This document shows positions 34,117 to 38,325 of a stretch of DNA of 38,325 nucleotides, piece by piece. Position numbers and translations under genes: made by a program. Numbering within the stretch: the stretch's first letter is position 1; every line of letters begins with the position of its first letter. The stretch lies in NCBI GenBank assembly GCA_944389395.1, contig CALXME010000014.1, positions 1 through 38,325 of the forward strand, given 5' to 3'. Origin of the DNA: an uncultured Clostridia bacterium. Lineage in GTDB: Bacteria > Bacillota > Clostridia > TANB77 > CAG-508. The notes below the pieces were generated by a model that did no database searches, was not told where the DNA came from, and was given only the letters and a program-made list of their open reading frames with translations.

Positions 34117-34686
34117 ATGTTGTGTGATAATTGCGGAAAAAGAGAAGCAAATGTGATGTATTCTGAAAATATCAATGGAGTAAAAAAGGAACTTCATTTG
34201 TGTGAAAAATGTAGTCAAAAATTAGGGATTGGAAAAATGAATTTTACGATTCCTACAGATTTTTCTAGTTTATTTGGAGATTTTATGGAAGACTTTACAA
34301 CAAATGAATTTATGCCACTATTTCAAGAAATGAAAGAAATTAGTTGTGACCAATGTGGTGCAACTTTTGATGATATTATAAATAGTGGAAAATTAGGATG
34401 TGGAAATTGTTATTCTGTATTTGAGGAAAGATTGGAACCTATTTTAAAAAGGATTCAAGGTAATGTACAACATGTAGGAAGGTTAGGAAAGATAACTCCT
34501 AATGAGGTAGAGGAAATAAAAAAGGATGTTAATAAGGCAGTAGATTATAATATAGAAACAAGTAAACTTAATAATAATCAAGAAATAGAAAAATTGCAAG
34601 AAAAATTAAAGCAAGCTATTAAAGATGAAAGATATGAAGATGCTGCCAAAATTAGAGATGAGATAAAACAAAAAGAAAGTAAGTAG
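34117..34686 (+). CDS. mcsA: Protein-arginine kinase activator McsA
   Basis: McsA binds and activates McsB and helps regulate CtsR. The 189-residue protein has paired zinc-binding cysteines: CDNCG and CEKC at the start, CDQCG and CGNC in the middle. It ends with a UVR coiled-coil domain (LKQAIKDERYEDAAKIRDEIKQK) that interacts with Clp or McsB partners. It is the second gene of the ctsR operon, with AAGGAGG before ATG. Confidence 0.95.
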   Translation: MLCDNCGKREANVMYSENINGVKKELHLCEKCSQKLGIGKMNFTIPTDFSSLFGDFMEDFTTNEFMPLFQEMKEISCDQCGATFDDIINSGKLGCGNCYSVFEERLEPILKRIQGNVQHVGRLGKITPNEVEEIKKDVNKAVDYNIETSKLNNNQEIEKLQEKLKQAIKDERYEDAAKIRDEIKQKESK

Positions 34687-34703
34687 GAAGAAGGTTAGGA
34701 GTT

Positions 34704-35717
34704 ATGAATTGGTATTTACAAAGTGGAAATGAAGCAGATGTCGCTATTAGTACAAGAATTCGATTAGCAAGAAATGTGAATGGATTTACATTTGCTTTGA
34801 AAAAAGATGGAGAAAGAAAAAAGCTAGAAGATAAAATAAAAGAAGCAATTTTTAGTGTTGGTTATGGATTACAATTTTTGAAATTAAAAGATATGGATGA
34901 TATTACAAAAATGAGTCTAGTGGAAAAACATTTGATTAGTCCAGATTTTGCTTTAAAGAAAAATGAAATAGGTAGCATATTAATAAATGAAGAAGAAAAT
35001 ATTTGTATTATGATAGGAGAAGAAGACCATTTGAGAATACAAGTATTTAGTAGTGGTTTAGATTTAGAAAATACAATGAATTTGGCAGTTGAATTAGATG
35101 AAAAATTAGGAAATTTGTTAGGATACAGTATTAGTAAAAAATATGGATATCTTACTAGTTGCCCAAGTAACGTAGGAACAGGATTAAGAGCTTCTGTTAT
35201 GTTGCATTTACCAGCTCTTTCTATGACAGGTAATGATAAAAAAATATTAGAATCTCTAAGTGGAATAGGAGTAGTAGTACGAGGAGGTTATGGAGAAAAC
35301 AGTGAATTAGAAGGGCAAATATATCAAATTTCAAATTATCAAACTTTAGGAATTTCTGAAAAGGATATTGTGCAAAACCTAAAAGTAATTGTAGAACAGG
35401 TCATGAAACAGGAAAGACAAGCAAGAAAATTTTTGACAAGAGATGCTATTACATTAGAAGATAAAATTTACCGTAGTTACGGAATTTTGACAAATGCTAG
35501 AAAGATTTCGACACAAGAAACGATGAAATTGCTTTCTATGGTAAAATTAGGAACAGACTTAGGAATTTTACCTCAAATGACAGATGCTAAAATGAAAGAA
35601 TTATATCTGTATACAAAACCAGCTAATTTACAAAAATACAAACAAGAACAATATGAAGTAATAGAACGAGATATCAAAAGAGCAGAAGTAATTAAACAAA
35701 TCATAGAAAAAAATTAA
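34704..35717 (+). CDS. mcsB: Protein-arginine kinase McsB
   Basis: McsB phosphorylates arginines on damaged proteins and on CtsR, marking substrates for ClpCP. The 337-residue protein has the guanidino-kinase fold: ISTRIRLARNVNGFTF, the nucleotide-binding EEDHLRIQVFSSG, the catalytic-cysteine region LTSCPSNVGTGLRASVMLHLP, and RGGYGENSELEGQIYQISN. It lies 17 bases after mcsA and 13 before clpC. Confidence 0.96.
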   Translation: MNWYLQSGNEADVAISTRIRLARNVNGFTFALKKDGERKKLEDKIKEAIFSVGYGLQFLKLKDMDDITKMSLVEKHLISPDFALKKNEIGSILINEEENICIMIGEEDHLRIQVFSSGLDLENTMNLAVELDEKLGNLLGYSISKKYGYLTSCPSNVGTGLRASVMLHLPALSMTGNDKKILESLSGIGVVVRGGYGENSELEGQIYQISNYQTLGISEKDIVQNLKVIVEQVMKQERQARKFLTRDAITLEDKIYRSYGILTNARKISTQETMKLLSMVKLGTDLGILPQMTDAKMKELYLYTKPANLQKYKQEQYEVIERDIKRAEVIKQIIEKN

Positions 35718-35730
35718 GGAGGGATGAAAA

Positions 35731-38169
35731 ATGATGTATAAATTTACAAGTAGAGCTAAAAAAGCAATTGAATATGCAAATGAAATAGCTTTAGAATTGG
35801 GACATAATTATATTGGAACAGAACACCTTTTATATGGATTGTCTAAAGAAGGAAGTGGAGTCGCTTCTAAGGTGCTAGAAAACCAAGAAGTAACACCAGA
35901 AGAAATTGTAAATAAAATGATAGAATTAATAGGAAGAGAAGAAACTATTCAAGAAACTATAGATTTTACACCAAGAACAAAAAGAGTTATAGAAATAGCT
36001 TTTATAGAAGCTAGAAAATTAGGATATAATTATATAGGAACAGAACATCTTTTAATTGGAATATTAAGAGAAGGAGATAGTATAGCAGCAAGAATTCTAT
36101 TAGATTTAAATGTAAATATTCCAAAATTATACAATGAAATAATACGAGTTATTAATGAAGGAGAAGATTTAAAAGGAGAAGAAGAAAACAAAGGAACAAA
36201 AGTAAGCGGAAGTTATAATAAGACACCAACTTTAAATCAATTTGGAGAAGATTTAACAAAAAAAGCTCAAGAAGGAAAATTAGATCCTATTATAGGAAGA
36301 AAAGAAGAAATAGAAAGAGTAATTCAAATTTTATCAAGAAGAACAAAAAATAATCCATGTTTAATAGGAGAACCAGGTGTTGGTAAAACAGCAGTAGTAG
36401 AAGGATTGGCACAAAAGATTGTAACAGGAGATGTACCAGAAATTTTAAAAAATAAAAGAGTAGTTACAGTAGATATTTCTGGAATGGTAGCAGGAGCAAA
36501 ATATAGAGGAGATTTTGAAGAAAGAATTAAAAAAGCATTAAATGAAGTGAAAAAAGCAGGAGATATTATCCTATTTATTGATGAGATTCATACTATTGTA
36601 GGTGCTGGGGCTGCCGAAGGTGCTATTGATGCAGCTAATATTTTAAAACCATTATTAGCAAGAGGAGAAATTCAATTAGTGGGAGCAACAACCTTAAATG
36701 AATATCGAAAATATATTGAAAAAGATTCTGCTTTAGAAAGAAGATTTAGTCCTGTTACAGTAAAAGAACCAACAAAGAAAGATACAATTGCTATTTTAAA
36801 AGGAATTCGTGATAAATATGAGGCACATCATAATGTGAAAATTACAGATGAAGCAATAGAGGCAGCAGTAGAAATGTCTACAAGATATATTAATGATAGA
36901 TTTCTTCCTGATAAAGCTATTGATTTAATAGATGAGGCTGCATCATGTGCAAGATTAAAAACTTATACTGAGCCAGATGGTCTAAGAAATTTAGAGGAAG
37001 AAATAGAAAATATTGAAAAAGATAAAGAAGAGGCCATTAAAGCTCAAAAATTTGAAAAAGCAGCAACTTTACGTGATAAGGAAAGAGAATTAAAAGCAAA
37101 ATTTGAAAAAGAACAAACAAAATGGAAAAACAAAAATACAAAATCTATTACAGATATTACAGAAGAAAACATTGCAGAAGTAATCAGTAGTTGGACAGGA
37201 ATTCCTGCAAAAAAGATAACAGAAGATGAAAATGAAAAATTAAAAAATTTAGAAAAGAATTTACATGAAAGAGTAGTAGGTCAAGATGAAGCTGTAGAAG
37301 CGGTTGCAAAAGCAATTCGTAGAGGTAGAGTAGGATTAAAAGATCCAAAAAGACCAATCGGTTCATTTCTATTTTTGGGACCAACAGGTGTTGGAAAAAC
37401 AGAATTATCAAAAGCATTGGCAGAATGTTTATTTGGTGATGAAAATGCAATGATAAGAATAGACATGTCTGAATATATGGAACCACATTCTGTATCTAAA
37501 TTGATTGGTTCTCCTCCAGGATATGTAGGATTTGATGAAGGGGGACAATTAACAGAGAAAATTAGAAGAAAACCTTATGCTGTTATTCTATTTGATGAAA
37601 TCGAAAAAGCACATCCAGATGTTATGAATATGTTACTTCAAATTTTAGAGGATGGTAGATTAACAGATAGCCAAGGTAGAACTGTTAATTTTAAAAATAC
37701 AGTTATTATTATGACATCTAATATTGGTGCAAGATTAATTACAGACAAAAAATCTTTAGGATTTTCAAGAGATAATCAAGAAGAAAAAGAAGAATATGAA
37801 CAGACTAAAAAAGAGGTAATGGAAGCATTAAAAAAGGAATTAAGACCTGAATTTATTAATCGTATTGATGAAATTATAGTGTTCCATAAATTAACAGATA
37901 AGGAAATTAGTCAAATTATAGATTTGATGTTAAAAGAAGTGGTAAATAGATTAAAAACACAAAAAATTGAAATTGAATTAGAACCAGAAGTAAAGGAAAT
38001 GATAGCAAGTAAAGGAATCGATAAGAATTTTGGAGCAAGACCATTACGAAGAACAATTCAAAGTGTTTTAGAGGATAGATTAGCAGAAGAAATTTTGGAC
38101 GGTAATTTAGAAAAAAATAAATATGCTAAAATAGGATTAGAAAATGGTCAAGTAGTTGTTAAAAAATAA
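35731..38169 (+). CDS. clpC: ATP-dependent Clp protease ATP-binding subunit ClpC
   Basis: ClpC unfolds substrates, including those bearing phospho-arginine, for ClpP. The 812-residue AAA+ protein has two N-terminal Clp repeats (IGTEHLLYGL and IGTEHLLIGI). The first ATPase domain has GEPGVGKT and LFIDEIHT, the middle domain contains a UVR motif (KEEAIKAQKFEKAATLRDKE), and the second ATPase domain has GPTGVGKT and LFDEIEKAHPD. The C-terminal domain ends with FGARPLRRTIQ. It is complete and closes the CtsR-controlled operon, followed by a long palindrome. Confidence 0.97.
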   Translation: MMYKFTSRAKKAIEYANEIALELGHNYIGTEHLLYGLSKEGSGVASKVLENQEVTPEEIVNKMIELIGREETIQETIDFTPRTKRVIEIAFIEARKLGYNYIGTEHLLIGILREGDSIAARILLDLNVNIPKLYNEIIRVINEGEDLKGEEENKGTKVSGSYNKTPTLNQFGEDLTKKAQEGKLDPIIGRKEEIERVIQILSRRTKNNPCLIGEPGVGKTAVVEGLAQKIVTGDVPEILKNKRVVTVDISGMVAGAKYRGDFEERIKKALNEVKKAGDIILFIDEIHTIVGAGAAEGAIDAANILKPLLARGEIQLVGATTLNEYRKYIEKDSALERRFSPVTVKEPTKKDTIAILKGIRDKYEAHHNVKITDEAIEAAVEMSTRYINDRFLPDKAIDLIDEAASCARLKTYTEPDGLRNLEEEIENIEKDKEEAIKAQKFEKAATLRDKERELKAKFEKEQTKWKNKNTKSITDITEENIAEVISSWTGIPAKKITEDENEKLKNLEKNLHERVVGQDEAVEAVAKAIRRGRVGLKDPKRPIGSFLFLGPTGVGKTELSKALAECLFGDENAMIRIDMSEYMEPHSVSKLIGSPPGYVGFDEGGQLTEKIRRKPYAVILFDEIEKAHPDVMNMLLQILEDGRLTDSQGRTVNFKNTVIIMTSNIGARLITDKKSLGFSRDNQEEKEEYEQTKKEVMEALKKELRPEFINRIDEIIVFHKLTDKEISQIIDLMLKEVVNRLKTQKIEIELEPEVKEMIASKGIDKNFGARPLRRTIQSVLEDRLAEEILDGNLEKNKYAKIGLENGQVVVKK

Positions 38170-38170
38170 A

Positions 38171-38320
38171 TTGGCAATGGTTCCAGGTTTGGGTTGGCAT
38201 TGGTTCCGGGTTGGCATTGGTTCGGGGTTGGCATTGGTTCCAGGTATGGATGCCAAATTTTCTTAAAATTTGGCATCCATACCTGGAACCAATGCCAACC
38301 CCGAACCAATGCCAATTTTC
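38171..38320 (+). repeat. Long GC-rich palindromic repeat, family 1 copy B
   Basis: Directly after clpC, the left arm contains four copies of a 17- to 23-base unit built on TTGGCATTGGTTC (starting near 38171, 38194, 38211 and 38229). The right arm holds only two complementary copies. The centre (GGTATGGATGCCAAATTTT and its complement) is the same as in copy A. The copies differ in unit number, as expected from slippage in the left arm. It probably also terminates clpC transcription. Confidence 0.85.
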
Positions 38321-38325
38321 ATAAA

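Overview
This window looks like chromosomal DNA of a low-GC, anaerobic, endospore-forming Gram-positive bacterium of the Clostridia. The reasons are strong AT bias, AGA-dominated arginine usage, an oxygen-sensitive class III ribonucleotide reductase (nrdD, nrdG), sporulation genes (dpaA, ylbJ), lipid II amidation genes (murT, gatD) and a CtsR/McsAB/ClpC heat-shock operon. I saw no rRNA, tRNA, CRISPR array, prophage or insertion sequence.

Layout. 1-658: 3' part of a formylglycine-generating-enzyme-like (C-type lectin fold) gene with an unusual, possibly hypervariable end. 724-3456: rpsO and pnp. 3502-10937: translation operon rimP-nusA-rnpM-ylxQ-infB-rbfA-nrnA-truB, followed by an unrecognised gene. 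12001-17112: class A PBP, cysS, galE. 17254-20951: a Crp/Fnr-type regulator divergent from nrdD-nrdG, with two identical palindromic operators between them. 21010-23081 (minus): murT-gatD. 23257-25824: alpha-glucan phosphorylase. 26021-27254 (minus): tmcAL. 27406-30959: rnhA, a TPR membrane protein, dpaA, uppP. 31157-32525 (minus): a small unknown gene and ylbJ. 32717-33514: a decapeptide-repeat coiled-coil protein and a small ORF. 33557-38169: ctsR-mcsA-mcsB-clpC with two CtsR boxes. Two families of long palindromic repeats (17113-17250 with 38171-38320; 25830-26022 with 30964-31155) lie downstream of genes, three of the four between convergent genes.

The main discovery candidate is translational. 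Four conserved genes (the FGE-like gene, nusA, gatD, tmcAL) are broken in the standard frame. In all four the break is at a zero-frame CGG codon, and each is repaired by a +1 shift that reads CGGN as one unit ending in GGN (glycine). gatD needs two shifts: after the first, the very next codon in the new frame is again CGG. The restored glycines match conserved glycines in three of the families. In a manual scan of every other gene here I found no in-frame CGG codon, although CGG occurs about 30 times out of frame in intact genes. CGG therefore behaves as a +1 frameshift signal or quadruplet codon rather than as arginine. This could reflect loss of the tRNA for CGG together with a frameshifting, possibly expanded-anticodon, tRNA encoded elsewhere. 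Sequencing artefact remains the main alternative.

Regulation is readable at several points: a Crp/Fnr-like site placed to repress its own gene and activate nrdD, CtsR boxes flanking the ctsR promoter, leader hairpins before rimP and pnp, and a terminator-like hairpin covering the ribosome binding site of a small ORF.
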